Source of the DNA: Cranoglanis bouderius
Taxonomy: Eukaryota; Chordata; Actinopteri; Siluriformes; Cranoglanididae
Length of the DNA: 64,000 bases
Reading direction: 5' to 3'
Assembly (NCBI GenBank): GCA_023630585.1
Contig: CM042540.1
Location: 15,871,574-15,935,573 of the forward strand
Of the stretch, positions 30,961 through 42,060 are shown one piece after another; within the stretch, counting starts at the first letter, position 1, and each line of letters begins with the position of its first letter. The notes under the pieces were generated by a model. The model worked only from the letters and a program-made list of their open reading frames with translations, did no database searches and was not told the DNA's origin. The position numbers were made by a program, and so were the translations under genes.

Positions 30961-31459
30961 TATTGGGAAAAAAAACAACAACATAAATTTAGTAGAAATA
31001 TGTTTCCTATAGCTCAGTAAGGCAGCATTTAGCACTGCAAAAAATATCCTAGCAAGTATAAAATATCTTGAAATTAATTATTTTTATACAAATAAGCTTT
31101 TAAGCTCGAAATTGCCTTAATTCTATTACAATATGTAAATATGTCTATGAAATAGGCTTAATTGTCTTATATTTGTTAGCTAATAATCTGATAGTGAGAA
31201 ATGTTAAAGAAAAACATTTCCTTTATTCAAGATATCTTCATATGTTAAGACATCATTTGATTGCAGTAAGTTGGAACCAGGTTTCAAATTTATTGTAGTG
31301 TGCATAAAAAGTGTTTTAAGAATCTATATACAATGAAAGCAGTTGCACACTCCTACCCAGACACAATGTAAGAATGATAAATGAACTCTTACATACTACA
31401 ATAAGTAGCAAACTGTAGGCATTGAACACAGACAAATGACCATGCAAAATTATTAATGT
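30961..31459. other. Intergenic, possible dispersed repeat
   Basis: GCACTGCAAAAAATATCCTAG at 31033 resembles the end of a common fish non-autonomous DNA element, but the other end was not found. Confidence 0.35.
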
Positions 31460-32593
31460 ATGCTAAACAGTAAGGGATATAGAGGTATATCTAGAACTTT
31501 TATTATATTACAAGTGTATGAAAGGGACAAGGCTAGAAGCACTGGAGCAGGGTTTAAACTGTTTTATCATGGGGTGGACAGGAAGAGAAATGGAGTAGGA
31601 GTGATCCTGAAGGAGGAGTTTGTGAAGAATGTTCTGGAGGTAAAGAGAGTGTCAGACAGGTTGATGAGTCTGAAGCTGGAAATTGAAGGTGTGATGTTGA
31701 ATGTTGTTAGTGCTTATGCTCCACAAGTAGGTTGTGAGCAAGAGAAGAAAGACAGATTCTGGAGCGAGCTTGAAGAAGTGATGCAGAGTGTTCCCAGATG
31801 TGAGAGAGTGGTGATAGGGGCAGACTTTAATGGACATGTTGGTGAAGGGAATAGTGGGGATGAGGAAGTTATGGGTAGGTTTGGTCTTCAGGTAAGGAAC
31901 TCAGAAGGACAGAGGTTGGTAGACTTTGCTAAAAGTATGGAGATGGCTGTGGTGAACACGTACTTTCAGAAGAGGCAGGAACACAGGGTGACATATAAGA
32001 GTGGTGGCAGGAGCACACAGGTGGACTATATCTTATATAGACACTGTAATCTGATGGAGATTAGCGATTGCAAAGTAGTGGTAGTAGAGAGTGTAGCTAG
32101 ACAGCATAGGATGGTGGTGTGTAAAATGACTCTGGTGGTGAGGAAGATCAAGAGAGCAAAGGCAGAGCAGAAGACAAAGTGGTGGAAGTTGGAAAAGGAA
32201 GAGTGCTGTGCGGTTTTCAGGGAGGAGTTGAGACAGGTTTTAGGTGGTCAGGAGGTGCTTCCAGATGACTGGACTACTACAGCCAAAGTGAACAGGGAGA
32301 CAGGTAGGAAGGTGCTAGGTGTGTCATCTGGAAGGAGGAAAGAAGACAAGGAGACTTGGTGGTGGAATGAGGAAGTTCGGGAGAGTATCCAGAAGAAGAG
32401 GTTAGCTAGGAAGAAGTGGGACAGTGAGAGGACGGAGGAAAGTAGACAGGAATATAGGGAGATGCAGCATGAGGTTAAGACAGAGGTGGCAAAGGCCAAA
32501 CAGAAAGCTTATGAGGACATGTATGCAAGGTTACTAAGAGGAAACTCTAGAGAGGTGAAGGTTTGCTCTGGAGAGAAGAGGAATGAAGGTTAG
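31460..32593 (+). pseudogene. RTE apurinic-type endonuclease domain and linker
   Basis: This 377-residue frame is open. The LINE-like part starts about residue 27 (ARSTGAGFKLFYHGVDRKRN GVGVILKEEF). Catalytic endonuclease motifs follow: MLNVVSAYAPQVG, VVIGADFNGHVGEGN, TYKSGGRSTQVDYILYR and SVARQHRMVVCKM (the usual S-D-H end reads S-x-x-x-QHR, as in RTE). The linker continues to KQKAYEDMYARLLRGNSREV, where the deletion joint shifts the frame. It would nick target DNA in a complete element; without RT this copy cannot retrotranspose itself. The N-terminal 26 residues have no clear relation and are probably upstream flank. Confidence 0.85.
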
Positions 32594-33215
32594 TCACAGC
32601 AAGACAGAACACATGTGTGTGAATGAGAGGGATCCAAGTGGAACAGTGAGGTTACAGGGAGAAGAGATAAAGAAGGTGCAGGATTTTAAGTACTTAGGGT
32701 CAACAGTCCAGAGAAACGGGGAGTGTGGAAAAGAGGTGAAGAAGCATGTGCAGGCAGGTTGGAATGGGTGGAGAAAAGTGTCAGGTCTGTTGTGTGATAA
32801 AAGAGTACCAGCAAGAATGAAAGGAAAGGTGTACAGGACAGTAGTGAGACCAGCGATGTTGTATGGTTTGGAGACAGTTGCACTGAGCAAAAGACAGGAG
32901 GAAGAGTTCGAGGTAGCAGAGCTGAAGATGTTGAGGTTCTCTTTGGGAGTGACGAGGATGGATAGGATCAGGAATGAGTACATCAGGGGGACAGCACATG
33001 TGAGATGTTTTGGAGACAAAGTTAGAGAGGCCAGGTTGAGATGGTTTGGACATGTTCAGAGGAGGGAGAGTGAATATATCGGTAAAAGGATGCTGAGGTT
33101 AGAGCTGCCAGGCAGGAGGCCGAGAGGAAGACCAAAGAGGAGGTTTATGGATGTAGTGAAAGAGCACATGAAGGTAGTCAGTCTGAGAGAAAAGGTGACA
33201 TGGTGGGGTCTTAAC
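31500..33215 (+). mobile_element. RTE-clade LINE with the RT core deleted
   Basis: An endonuclease-bearing 5' part (to about 32545) is fused directly to the RT C-terminal region (from about 32550). The intervening fingers and palm, including the catalytic Asp-Asp, are missing. The endonuclease portion is of the type annotated in many genomes as craniofacial development protein 2-like, an RTE endonuclease. Confidence 0.88.
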
Positions 33216-33227
33216 CAGGGCCCATAA
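32552..33227 (+). pseudogene. RTE reverse transcriptase C-terminal region
   Basis: The frame from 32583 begins MKVSHSKTEHMCVNERDPSG and continues with QDFKYLGSTVQRNGECGKEV, RPAMLYGLETVALSKRQEEE and RWFGHVQRRESEYIGKRMLR. This order is typical of the thumb and C-terminal domain of RTE-type LINE RTs. The YADD palm is absent. The final residues after KVTWWGLNQGP are the end of similarity. Confidence 0.85.
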
Positions 33228-33239
33228 ATCTTCGATTTA

Positions 33240-34748
33240 ATCTCAGTTTACGATCTCAGAGATTAACATCGGAGCCAACCGGTCTAGCAAAGAAAACCTC
33301 CTCCCTAGAAGGTCACCCTGAGGTGACCAAAGGACCGTTGTGACTTTAGAAAAACGCCAGCCCCCTCTTCTGGACATGCACACACTCAAGCACACACACA
33401 GTGAACATGTCAACCTGTAATCTTGAATGTAACCTGTAATCATATCTCTAGATAGTTATAATGTATTCGTATATGCATGTGTTGTGTGTCTAGATAACCT
33501 AGTTGTAGCGATTTTATATAGTTTGAGCGAAAAGCTAATTTTTAAATTGTCTGTAACTATGTCTAATCATCCTACACTGTCCAAGATATCATAATCCCCT
33601 TGAAGTTTGGTACCAAAATCATTGTCTCATAATATGCCAATTAATGATACATACTACAAGACGATAGGATGTATCATTCTATACTTTTCCATGTTTTATC
33701 AAATACCATATTAATCCAAACTTAACACAAACCCCGCCCTGACATGCGACCCGCTCTGGGACAGACCAAGGAAGTTTTCCCCCAGAACTTTCTCATCTCT
33801 CTCTGGATTCGCCAGCAGCTCAGAGAGGCGTGTACATTGGCATTGTCCATAAAAGACCGTGACACCCGTCCCTCTACGCTCGCTCGCTCTTTCTTACCCT
33901 CTTCCTGCTTTTCACCTTGCCGCCTCCGCCTTCCGTTTCCGGCATTCCTCCGGACTCTCCTTTGTCTCGTTAAACCACGTGGCAATTACCATATTCTTTA
34001 TTCTCGGGCGAGACCCAACTCCGTTCACCCCTACTCTACCGACGCGGAAGATTCAGCAAACTCCTCGCTAAATCTACGAACCAAGGACCCTCGCGAATGG
34101 CATAAAATTAACGCAAGTATAATTCCAATTGATCTATAGAGGTGTCCTTTAAGTCAGAGCCACTTTTGTTGAAAAGGTGAATTCGAATTCATTTGCTGAT
34201 TCTCGAGGTTAAACTGTGTTCTGCCATTGTTACTTTCATTACTTTTCCTTCTGTTTCTTTCACTTACCCTGTATATATGTATTATTTGTTTGTACCTAGT
34301 TGTGTATGTCAGTAGTTTTTACGTAGTTATTAAAATCCATGGTTATCACACTGGATCGTCTGTTTTTACTTATGACAAGGTTCACTTTTAATGTTGCTCC
34401 TCGCTATGCGATGTATTTCTGTTAACTTAGAATAAACTATGCTTCGTGGCCAGAAGAATAATTTATTCTTTTAGAGTAATACGAAGATTGCCCTGGTAAG
34501 TTTGGTGGACAAACAGATCAAGCTGCTTCGCATTTAATTCTAAAGCTAGGTTACAGTAATTAATATAACATTCCCTTTCATGGTCGATTTATATCCATAC
34601 TTAATCAGAACATGCTTTGATTAGAGCTATAGATATATTTCACCCATTTGAGCTAGATTCGCTACACATATATGCATGTGTTATGTGTCTAGATAACCTA
34701 ACTACAGTGATTTTAGATAGTTTGAGCGAGAAGCTAATTTTAAGTTGT
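33240..34748 (+). repeat. LTR-like dispersed repeat, copy A
   Basis: Homologous in patches to 40650-41880 and, more weakly, 56700-57760, both inverted relative to it. It contains an internal direct repeat: ATGCATGTGTTGTGTGTCTA at 33475 and ATGCATGTGTTATGTGTCTA at 34673, each followed by GATAACCTA and TAGTTTGAGCG, as if a second copy of the unit starts before being cut off by the Tc1 element. A TATA-like CATAAAAG is at 33848. The layout suggests an LTR of an endogenous retrovirus-like element, but no internal coding region or primer site was found. Confidence 0.45.
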
Positions 34749-35842
34749 CGACTTAGTACTTGGTGGCAAAACCCTTGTTGGCAATCACAGAGGTCAGACG
34801 TTTCTTGTAGTTGGCCAGCAGGTTTGCACACATCTCAGGAGGGATTTTGTCCCACTCCTCTTTGCAGATCCTCTCCCAGTCATTAAGGTCTCAAGGCTGA
34901 CATTTGGCAACTCGAACCTTCAGCTCCCTCCACAGATTTTATATGGGATTAAGGTCTGGAGACTGGCTAGGCCACTCCAGGACCTTAATGTGCTTCTTCT
35001 TGAGCCACTCCTTTGTTGCCTTGGCTGTGTGCTTTGGGTCATTGTCATGCTGGAATGCCCATCCATGACCCATTTTCAGTGCCCTGGCTGAGGGAAGGAG
35101 GTTCTCACCCAAGATTTGACGGTACATGGCCCCATCCATTGTCCCTTTGATGCGGTGCAGTTGTCCTGCCCCCTTAGCAGAAAAACACCCTCAAAGCATA
35201 ATGTTCCCACCTCCATGTTTGACGGTGGGGATGGTGTTCTTGGGGTCATAGGCAGCATTCCTCCTCCTCCAAACACGGCGAGTTGAGTTGATGCCAAAGA
35301 GCTCGATTTTGGTCTCATCTGACCACAACACATTCACCCAGTTCTCCTCTGAATCATTCAGGCAAACTTCATATGGGCCTGTACATGTGCTTTCTTGAGC
35401 AGGGGGACCTTGCAGGCACTGCAGGATTTCAGTCTTTCACGGCATAGTGTGTTACCAATTGTTTTCTTGGTGACTTTGGTCCCAGCTGCCTTGAGATCAT
35501 TAACAAGATCCTCCTGTGTAGTTCTGGGCTGATTCCTCACTGTTCTCATGATCATTGAAACTCCACGAAGTGAGATCTTGCATGGAGCACCAGACCGAGG
35601 GAGACTGAGAGTTATTTTGTGTTTCTTCCATTTGCGAATAATCACACCAACTGATGTCACCTTCTCACTAAACTGCTTGGTGATGGTCCTGTAGCCCATT
35701 CCAGCCTTGTGTAGGTCTACAATCTTGTCCCTGACATCCTTGGACAGCTCTTTGGTCTTGGCTGTAGTGGAGAGTTTGGAATCTGATTGATTGATTGCTT
35801 CTGTGGACAGGTGTCTTTTATACAGGTAACAAGCTGAGATTC
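34749..35842 (-). mobile_element. Tc1-like element lacking both ITRs, same family as 553-1906
   Basis: Minus-strand transposase remnants cover most of the protein. The HTH part is open in 35358-35846 (AKTKELSKDVRDKIVDLHKA, then SLPRSGAPCKISLRGVSMIM). The catalytic part is broken by frameshifts: TPRTPSPPSNMEVGTLCFEG belongs to a shifted frame, and MDGAMYRQILGENLLPSARA LKMGHGWAFQHDNDPKH with SPDLNPI is in another. The second Asp and the start of the third motif survive here but are deleted in the 553-1906 copy. The ends join unrelated sequence without TA or terminal repeats. Confidence 0.85.
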
Positions 35843-37500
35843 TCATTGTTATCGGAGATCAGGCCCAACACAAGAGTGTCATCAGCAAACTTAATAATGG
35901 TGGAGGAGTTGGAAGTGGCCACAAAGTCATAGGTATACAGGGGGTACATCAGGGGGCTCAATACACATCCCTGGGGGTCTCCAGTGCTGAGGGTGAGTGG
36001 GGCTGAGACATGTTTGCCCACCCTAACTACTTGTGGTCTGTCCGTCTGGAAGTTGGAGATCCACTGGCACAAAGATGGTCTCAGAACCACTGGCACAGAG
36101 ATGGTCTCAGACCCAGGTCCTCCAGCTTAGTGGGGAGTATGGAGGGAGTTATAGTGTTAAATGCTGAGCTGTAATCAACAAACAGCATTCTGACATAATT
36201 TCCCTTCCTGGAGTCCAGCTGGCACAGAGAAGTGTGGAGAAGATGCGTGATGGCATCATCCATTTAGTGATTTGGGCGGTATGCAAATTTTAATGGATCC
36301 AGGGTGTCCGGTAGTGAAGACGGTAGTGAAGTCTCTGACCAGTCTTTCAAAGCACTTCATCACAACAAATGTCTAGGTGACAGGATGATAGTTGTTGAGG
36401 CAGGTGGGCTGGGTTTTTTGCAGGACAGGAATGATGACGGACTGCTTGAAGGGATTACATAGGCATGATAATGTAGGGATTACTGACTTTTCCAGGGAGA
36501 GGTTGAATATCTGAACACCGTTGCTAGCTGGTCAGCACAGGCTCTAAGGACCTGACCTGTGATGCCGTCTAGTCCTGCTGCCTTCCTGGTGTTCACTCTC
36601 CTGAAAGCCATCCTCACATTGTGCTCAGAGATGATGAAAGTATTTTCCACTATGGCATTCTTCGTTTGCGAGCAGTCATTCACGCTGGTTGCGTCATCAG
36701 TTTTCCATCATCCGTCAGTCTGTGTCATCTAGTGCATCCTGCAGAGCAGCCACCGATTGGTCCATCCAGCGTGTGACCCCATGCTGAACTGGAGCTTCCT
36801 GTTTAAACCTTTGTTTGTATTTAGGCATGAAGAAGATGGCGGCTTGGTCAGATTTTCCAAACAGTGGATGAGCCTTGTAGCTGTCTTTAAATGGGGTGTA
36901 GCGATGGTCCAGTGTTCTCTCGCATGGTCCAGTGTTCCCTGCTACAATGAATGCAGCGTCCCGGTGATCCCGGAGAGAATCATGAAGACAGTGTCCGTGT
37001 CCGCCTGAGGTGGAATATAAATGGCACTGACTATGACCAAGGTAAATTCCTGTGGAAGGTAGAAAGGGCGACATTTGATGGTCAACAGCTCCAGGTTGGG
37101 TGTACAGGAGTGTGTTAGAGTAACAATGCTTGCACTCTCGCACCAGCTGCTGTTCACCATTAGACACACTCCACCTCCCCTTGTCTACCCCGAGTCTGTT
37201 GTTCTGTCCATGGGGTGAATCGAGAAGAACTTGGCCGGCTGGATGGCATGGTCCAGAATCGCTGGGTTTAGCCACGTCTCAGTGAAGCAGAAGAGGTTGT
37301 AGTCCTGAATGTCCCCCTGGAACTTCCTGGCCCTGAGGTCATCCAGTTTGTTCTCCAGAGACTGGACATAGGCTTGCAGGATGCTAGGCAGTAGAGCACA
37401 GTGTGTTCGAGCCCTCAGCCTGTTCCTGACTCCAGCTAATTTCCCTTGGGGCTGCCGGTATGGGTCACATCCTTTGTTCCTTCTCAGGATCTCACTGGCT
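35843..37500 (-). mobile_element. Rex1-like LINE, endonuclease C-terminal part and RT, frameshifted
   Basis: Reading the minus strand from 37500 downward, the order is: an endonuclease C-terminal region (frame 36715-37275: DHRYTPFKDSYKAHPLFGKS, then FFMPKYKQRFKQEAPVQHGV, WMDQSVAALQDALDDTD), then RT N-terminal words (36480-36683: VRMAFRRVNTRKAAGLDGIT GQVLRACADQL), RT motif A (36081-36263: RMLFVDYSSAFNTITPSILP), and motifs B and C (35818-36096: STGDPQGCVLSPLMYPLYTY, IKFADDTLVLGLI with the FADD catalytic pair). At least three frameshifts or stops separate them. The short phrase around SLCQW is duplicated at 36060-36110. The clade assignment to Rex1-like is from motif phrasing. Confidence 0.8.
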
Positions 37501-37699
37501 CACCAGGATGGATCCGGTACTAAAAGCGTCGACTGGTGACTGTTTTGTACACCAATAGAAACGAGTACTTCTGTCGTAGCTAATAGTAGCCATGGTGAAA
37601 AGAAAAAGAGGTAGAAAGTAAGAATGGTGTGGAAATTAAATAAAAGTATACAAAAAAGTGACGGAGCAGTCGTGACAGCAGCCGACCCCACCGGCACCA

Positions 37700-38170
37700 T
37701 ACAATCTTTCTGATTGTAGAAGCATGCACTTTGACACCAACAGTTGCAAGACTTACTAGCAGATCCAGTGATGAAATTTTGGGGTTCTTGGAAACTTCTT
37801 TTTGCATTAGTCTGCTCTTGGGCTGAATTTGCTGGGACAGCCAGTCCTGGACAAATTGGCAGTCGTTTTCAATTCGTAGATGATTTTCCTTACAATGGAA
37901 ATCCATTGGCAGACTCATAGGCATCCACAGCCTTTTTTTCTGAAGGCCTTACAGAACTCTTTAGTTCTTGGCATCATGACACCACACACCTCAATAGCAA
38001 AGAGAACACCAGACACTAGATGTGAGAGGGGTATAAATAAGACAGGTTGCACCTGCACTCCCTAAGCAGGTTCTAATCATTGGCACCCAAACTTGAACAC
38101 CTGATTCTAATTTTATGGATTTGAAGGTATGATAAATGTAGGGGTGTACTCGTTATTAGTAAGTATTAAA
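37700..38170 (-). mobile_element. Tc1-like element remnant (N-terminal part)
   Basis: The minus-strand frame 37580-37924 contains MQKEVSKNPKISSLDLLVSL followed by GVKVHASTIRKI, the second HTH of a Tc1 transposase. AGGGGTGTACTCGTTATTAG at 38142-38161 looks like a terminal repeat of this family. The catalytic domain is missing. The frame runs on past 37700 into unrelated sequence. Confidence 0.65.
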
Positions 38171-38574
38171 TTAACCTCTATAAATAATTTTGTGTTAATC
38201 TGGGTACCTCAGTTTTAGCTATTTAGATCTCAAGAGCAGACACTGCAACATATTGTAAATGTTGTTTCCTAAATCTATATGATATTTAGGATATCACCAC
38301 ATCATTCACCATAAAATATGGATAAAAATCATACCAAACATGCCCTGAGTAATATTGTTATTAAACACAGTTTAGATGATCAGGTTAAGTTAACATGGTA
38401 TCTCTGAAACACATTCCTCATCATGTTAATCCTTAATCAAACTGCTGCCACAATTTAGAAATCTACTACACCATCTTGAATCCTTCATGTGGTTGTAACA
38501 AATTAAAAGATGTTTAAAACGTTGAAATATATATTCTCCACCAATTTATGTAACGAATTAGCTCAAATGGCATG

Positions 38575-38750
38575 TGTAATAATTCCAGGCTGGGACGGAG
38601 GAACCAGACAGGAGACAGGCTGACTCCAACTTTCAATTTTTATTTTTTTTTTCCTCACTCTTCACACACACACACACACACGCACACATGTAGCTCTGTG
38701 TCGGCATCACTCTCTCTCTCTCAAGGCGCGTGTCTCTCCTCCTTTTCTCT
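38575..38750 (-). repeat. Truncated 3' LTR of the Gmr1-like element
   Basis: Matches 40355-40535 nearly base for base, starting TGTAATAATTCCAGGCTGGG, but breaks off at about 38750 and joins the RT region. Confidence 0.9.
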
Positions 38751-38876
38751 CGTCAGCGGGCTGGTGACGTCCAAATAATTAGGCACAAACCTACGATAAT
38801 AGCCAGCCAACCCCAGGAACCGTCTCACCTCCTTTTTGGTCTTGGCCTTGGGCAGGTCGCAATCGCTGCTCTCTTA

Positions 38877-39734
38877 TCAATTTGGGGACGCACCTGTCCA
38901 TGACCCAAGTGGAAGCCCAGATACCACCCGTCCAATCACACACTTCTTTGGGTTGGCCGTGAGTCCCGCACGCCTCAGCGACCTCAACTCCGCCCTTAAA
39001 TGCTGCATGTGTCGCTGCCAGTCATTACTGTATATAATAATGTCGTCTAAATAGGCAGCGGCATATGCAGCATATGGACGGAGTATTCGGTCCATGAGCT
39101 GCTGGAACATCACGGGAGCCCCGAACAGCCCAAAAGGAAGGGTCAAGGGGATCTGCCAATATCCCTTGGTTAAATCCAGTGTCGAATAAAGGCGAGCCGC
39201 GCCCAACCGATCGAGCAGTTCGTCAACGAGAGGCATTGGATATGCGTCTAATTTAGACACCGCGTTGACTTTTCTAAAGTCCACACAAAACCGGACAATC
39301 CCGTCGGCCTTATGAACTAAGATCACCGGGCTGCTCCAGTCACTGTGGGACTCCTCGATTACTCCCATTTTGAGCATGGCCTTAAGTTCATCCCAGACCA
39401 CATTTTTTTTGTGTTCGGGGAGCCGATAGGGGCGGCTGCAATCCACCACCCCTGGGGCTGTCTCAATGTGGTGCTCTATGAGGTTAGTGCGGCCGGGGAG
39501 AGGCGAGAACACATCAGAACACTTTGCCTGTAGGGTTTTGATGTCTGTAATTTGGGCTGGGGAGAGGTGGTCCCCGCATGGCACCGGAGGGGATTGACTC
39601 ACCAATTTTTGATCTACCTCCGGCCCCAGCGCCTCCCTTTCAGGAACTACCGTTGCCAATGCTACCGATGCCGTCTCCCTCCATAGTTTTAGCAGGTTTA
39701 GATGATAAACCTGCTGCACCCCGCCTCTATCCAT
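38877..39734 (-). pseudogene. Ty3/gypsy reverse transcriptase of the Gmr1-like element
   Basis: The 285-residue frame contains the region before RT (HLSPAQITDIKTLQAKCSDV FSPLPGRT), then RT fingers (SRPYRLPEHKKNVVWDELKA), VRFCVDFRKVNAVSKLDAYP, motif A STLDLTKGYWQIPLT, and motif C AAYLDDIIIYSNDWQRHM. About 20 residues expected between QIPLT and LPFGLFGAP are absent, a deletion in the palm. RNase H is missing. In the minus-strand direction the frame is directly preceded by integrase sequence and a TGA; the first ATG is just after that stop. Confidence 0.9.
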
Positions 39735-40130
39735 TCACCTTACCTCATTGTCAACATCCCCGACTCGCCGTGTGACCTCAAAGGGTCCTTGACACTTGGC
39801 GAGTAATTTGGAGCTCGCCGTGGGTAGTAATACGAGCACTTTATCTCCCAGCGTGAACTCGCGTAGCCGTGCACCCCTGTTATACAGCCAGGATTGACAT
39901 TCTTGTGCCTGTAGCAAATTCTCCTGCGTTAGGTGGCTTAATGTGTGGAGTTTTGCTCTCAGGTCCAAAACGTACTGAATTTCATTTTTACTGGCTGAAG
40001 GTCCCTCCTCCCAATTTTCCCGTATGACGTCAAGTTAGCTGCGTGGCTTGTGTCCATACAATAATTCAAATGGGGAGAACCCCATGGAGGCTTGTGGGAC
40101 CTCTCGTACTGCAAATAACAGGGGCTCTAG
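39735..40130 (-). pseudogene. Integrase C-terminal part upstream of RT
   Basis: Reads LEPLLFAVREVPQASMGFSP FELLYGHKPR (end of the core domain), then a stop, then the 39735-39968 frame with LRAKLHTLSHLTQENLLQAQ and LYNRGARLREFTLGDKVLVL LP (the GDKVLVLLP word is typical of the integrase C-terminal domain), ending VTRRVGDVDNEVR. The D,D-35-E core is deleted. Confidence 0.88.
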
Positions 40131-40139
40131 CCACACGGC

Positions 40140-40334
40140 TGGAATCCCGGCCTGCTGCACCAGGCCCTGAAGCACCTGGCGGTCCTTGGCCTGGGTGTTG
40201 AGGAGGTCCTTAAAGTGCTTTTCTTGGTAGCTGGTAGCGCTGGAGCTGCAGGAGGGCCTGGTGTTGGGTCTGGTGGAGGTTGGCCAGCTGACTTATAAGG
40301 TGGTCCAGAGGTGAGCGGCGATATCCTCTCGTTA
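40140..40334 (-). pseudogene. Gag N-terminal remnant
   Basis: The minus strand reads SQLANLHQTQHQALLQLQRY and, in another frame, QAKDRQVLQGLVQQAGIPAV, a Gln/Leu-rich coiled-coil-like start. It is then fused directly to integrase sequence. The position right after the primer site fits gag. Confidence 0.6.
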
Positions 40335-40353
40335 ATCCCGGGTTTCGGCACCA
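40335..40353 (-). promoter_or_regulatory. Primer binding site complementary to tRNA-Phe
   Basis: On the plus strand this reads ATCCCGGGTTTCGGCACCA, identical to the 3' end of vertebrate tRNA-Phe (GAA) plus CCA as I know it. On the element strand it is TGGTGCCGAAACCCGGGAT, one base inside the LTR. Confidence 0.88.
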
Positions 40354-40354
40354 G

Positions 40355-40648
40355 TGTAATAATTCCAGGCTGGGACGGAGGAACCAGACAGGAGACAGGC
40401 TGACTCCAACTTTCAATTTTTAATTTTTTTTTCTCACTCTTCACACACACACACGCACACACACATGTAGCTCTGTGTCGGCGTCACTCTCTCTCTCGAG
40501 GCGCGTGTCTCTCCTCCTTTTCTCCTCACTGCAACACAGAACACTCATTAGTCTCAATTTCCTACAGGTGTGGAAACCTTACCACTCGCTTTCTCTGGCT
40601 CCATCCTTCATTCACAAACCGGTGCTCGACCACGCCCCTGCCTCCACA
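40355..40648 (-). repeat. 5' LTR of the Gmr1-like element
   Basis: 294 bp. On the minus strand it starts TGTGGAGGCAGGGGCGTGG and ends GGAATTATTACA. It includes a CA/TG microsatellite and a CT-rich tract. Confidence 0.88.
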
Positions 40649-40649
40649 G

Positions 40650-41880
40650 CGTGAAATATATTTATATATCTAATCAAAGCATGTTATGACCAGTTAGAAA
40701 TATACCTCAGCCATGAAAGGGAATTAATGTATGTGCACATATACATATAGATAATTAACTACAATGGATTATAATTAATTATGACTATACATGGGGTCTA
40801 GATCAGCTTCTAGAATTAGCTGTAATCTAGTTTTAGAATTATAAACTCTAAAGAGGGAGGTTATCCTTCTGGCCAGGAAGGATTCTCCGTTTTGTTATTA
40901 AAATAAAGCATGTAGCGAGGTCTCAGTATTAAAGTGACTTGACTACGTGAGCAAAACAGAGAAAATCAAGCATGGTGATAATAGATTTTAATAAATGAAT
41001 GAAACCACGGATACACACAACTAACTCTAAGCAAACAATACATATGTATATCTATATACAAGAAAAGAGAAAGTATAGAAAGAAAGTAATGAAATAAAAA
41101 GGAATGACAGACAAAAACACAAACAATTAGCCTTTCTAAGAAATCCAGCAACGAACTTAGTCTCCTGAAAAAATGGGTACACTCTTAACGCATCTATAGA
41201 TCGATTAAACTATACTTGCATGGTTATTGTGTTGTCGGTTTCAAAATTTGTGTGCGGTCCTGTAGGATTTTGTGTTGAGTTCGCTGGTTTGTTGTGCTGT
41301 TTGAGAAAGCGTGGGCCATGAGGCAGTTGCATCTTTGTCCCAGAGAGATAGTGGCTCCCTCTTCCCAGGGCACATGGCCCTGAGGGAGGGAAGCGGGAAA
41401 GAGTAAAACTGAAGTGAACTGGGGTGAACTGAAGAGAGAGAGAGTAGCCGGAAAACTGAAGACAAGAGTGCCGGAAAACAGAAGAACCTTTTTTCCAACC
41501 AGCAATGTGTTGTTGTTTTTAAAGACAACGCCAATGCACACGCCTCTCTGGGCTATTGACCAATCAGGAAGCTGGATTTATTGGCGGGATGAACTCTGTT
41601 TGTCTGGTCTCAGACCTGAATTTGCATATCCTGGGAGAAGCTGGTTTAAACTGTATTATATATGAAATTAGGAAAAAGCATGAAATAATGTATCCCATCA
41701 TAATATGATATGCATAATCATTCGGAGTATCAAAAGACGATTAATTAGATACCAAATTCGATGTGATTAGAAAATATTTAAGGTAAAACATGGTTACAGA
41801 CATTTAAAATGATATCCTAAATTAAACTATCCAAAATCATCCTAGCTTGGTTATATAGGCACACAATATATGCAAACACA
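40650..41880 (-). repeat. LTR-like dispersed repeat, copy B (inverted relative to copy A)
   Basis: The words CTAATCAAAGCATGTTATGA and CCATGAAAGGGAATTAATG match the reverse complement of 34560-34625. TTCTGGCCAGGAAGG with the following AAGCATGTAGCGAGG matches 34390-34470. TATATAGGCACACAATATATG near 41851 matches the reverse of 33470-33500. The Gmr1-like element sits at its left edge. Confidence 0.5.
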
Positions 41881-41954
41881 AATACATCAAAGACTGTCCT
41901 AGACATATAAGTACATATAATTACACATTACATTCAAGAAAGATTTCTCCATTG

Positions 41955-42001
41955 TGTGTGTAAGCTCTGTGTGTGTGTGTATGTGTGTGCTCTGTGTGTG
42001 T

Positions 42002-42059
<58 letters not shown>

Positions 42060-42060
42060 A
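41955..42060. repeat. (GT)n microsatellite
   Basis: GT repeats with a few interruptions, longest pure run about 42009-42057. Confidence 0.95.

Larger units (their letters stand above)
38575..40648 (-). mobile_element. Gmr1-like Ty3/gypsy retrotransposon, internally deleted, integrase upstream of RT
   Basis: On the minus strand the order is: LTR (40648-40355), tRNA-Phe primer site, gag N-terminus, integrase end, RT, then a truncated LTR (38750-38575). The integrase tail runs into the RT in one frame, separated only by a TGA stop. Ty3/gypsy elements normally have RT before integrase; the reverse order defines the Gmr1 group described from Atlantic cod and other deuterostomes. Protease, most of gag, the integrase catalytic core, RNase H and part of the 3' LTR are deleted. 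Flanks GCATG (38570-38574) and GCGTG (40649-40653) look like a target duplication with one change. Confidence 0.85.
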
